Position numbers and translations under genes: made by a program
Assembly (NCBI GenBank): GCA_023485185.1
Contig: JAMCZP010000007.1
Span: forward strand, 1 to 13,077
Reading direction: 5' to 3'
Length of the DNA: 13,077 nt
Origin: Gammaproteobacteria bacterium
GTDB taxonomy: Bacteria > Pseudomonadota > Gammaproteobacteria > Pseudomonadales > Halomonadaceae
The notes under the pieces: model-generated
What the model saw: the letters and a program-made list of their open reading frames with translations, nothing else
The model's database searches: none
Told to the model about the DNA's origin: nothing
Shown here: positions 12,908-13,077 of the stretch, piece after piece
How positions within the stretch are numbered: the first letter of the stretch is position 1
Layout: each line of letters opens with the position of its first letter

Positions 12908-13077
12908 ATGACAAAGGTACTGGTACTTTATTATTCCATGTATGGGCATATTGATACGATGGCTCAGGCTGTCGCAGAGGGTGCAAAAGGCGTAAGCGGC
13001 GTTGAAGTTACCGTTAAGCGCGTACCTGAAACCATGCCTGCAGATGCCTATAAAAATGCAGGGGGTAAGCAGGATTT
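12908..13077 (+). CDS. wrbA: WrbA-type NAD(P)H:quinone oxidoreductase, N-terminal part (3' end outside window)
   Basis: The first 56 codons of a flavodoxin-like protein are present; the window end cuts it. WrbA proteins are about 200 residues, bind FMN and reduce quinones by two electrons using NAD(P)H, which limits oxidative stress. Visible are the beta-strand and FMN phosphate loop [20 protein letters not shown] (residues 4-23) and the motif [13 protein letters not shown] (37-49), both typical of WrbA. The ATG at 12908 has AGGAG 6 bases upstream (12897-12901). It starts 231 bases from the divergent hemerythrin gene; no clear plus-strand promoter stood out in that spacer. Confidence 0.92.
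   Translation, partial: MTKVLVLYYSMYGHIDTMAQAVAEGAKGVSGVEVTVKRVPETMPADAYKNAGGKQD

Overview
The window looks like a chromosomal segment of a moderately halophilic gammaproteobacterium, most likely Halomonadaceae (Halomonas/Vreelandella type). This is inferred from acidic proteins, gammaproteobacterial-type purE-purK and HisJQMP-like genes, an AstE of the AST arginine pathway, and moderately GC-rich coding DNA. The placement comes from reading the sequence, not from a search. There are no tRNA or rRNA genes, CRISPR arrays, insertion sequences or phage genes, and no gene-free stretch reaches 300 bases.

Left part, mostly plus strand (1-5894): the 3' end of ilvD (branched-chain amino acid synthesis) closes with a strong terminator. 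A chrA-type chromate transporter gene follows. A small minus-strand helix-turn-helix gene faces chrA across a hairpin. Next come purE and purK, a two-gene unit for the carboxylation step of purine synthesis, with a terminator after purK. The last plus-strand gene encodes a membrane-anchored PAS-diguanylate cyclase; its stop codon overlaps the stop codon of the convergent gene.

Right part, all minus strand from 12676 down to 5891: a hemerythrin-domain protein with its own terminator; astE (succinylglutamate desuccinylase); a HisP/Q/M-type ABC importer core (ATPase, then two permeases); two tandem paralogous periplasmic binding proteins; and a TraX-family membrane protein. At the right edge the divergent wrbA begins and is cut by the window end.

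Working together: the importer should carry basic amino acids (arginine, ornithine, lysine or histidine type) or a related ligand through one membrane core fed by two receptors. The neighbouring AstE catalyses the last step of arginine catabolism to glutamate, so this part reads as an arginine uptake and use neighbourhood, comparable to the Pseudomonas aot locus. The most interesting details are an Asp-to-Asn change at the expected ligand-ammonium contact in one receptor, palindromes sharing CGCAT half-sites in front of astE and of the ATPase gene, a TraX protein at the tail of the transporter cluster with no conjugation genes nearby, and a cyclase without the usual inhibitory site. I did not find a clearly new multi-gene system.
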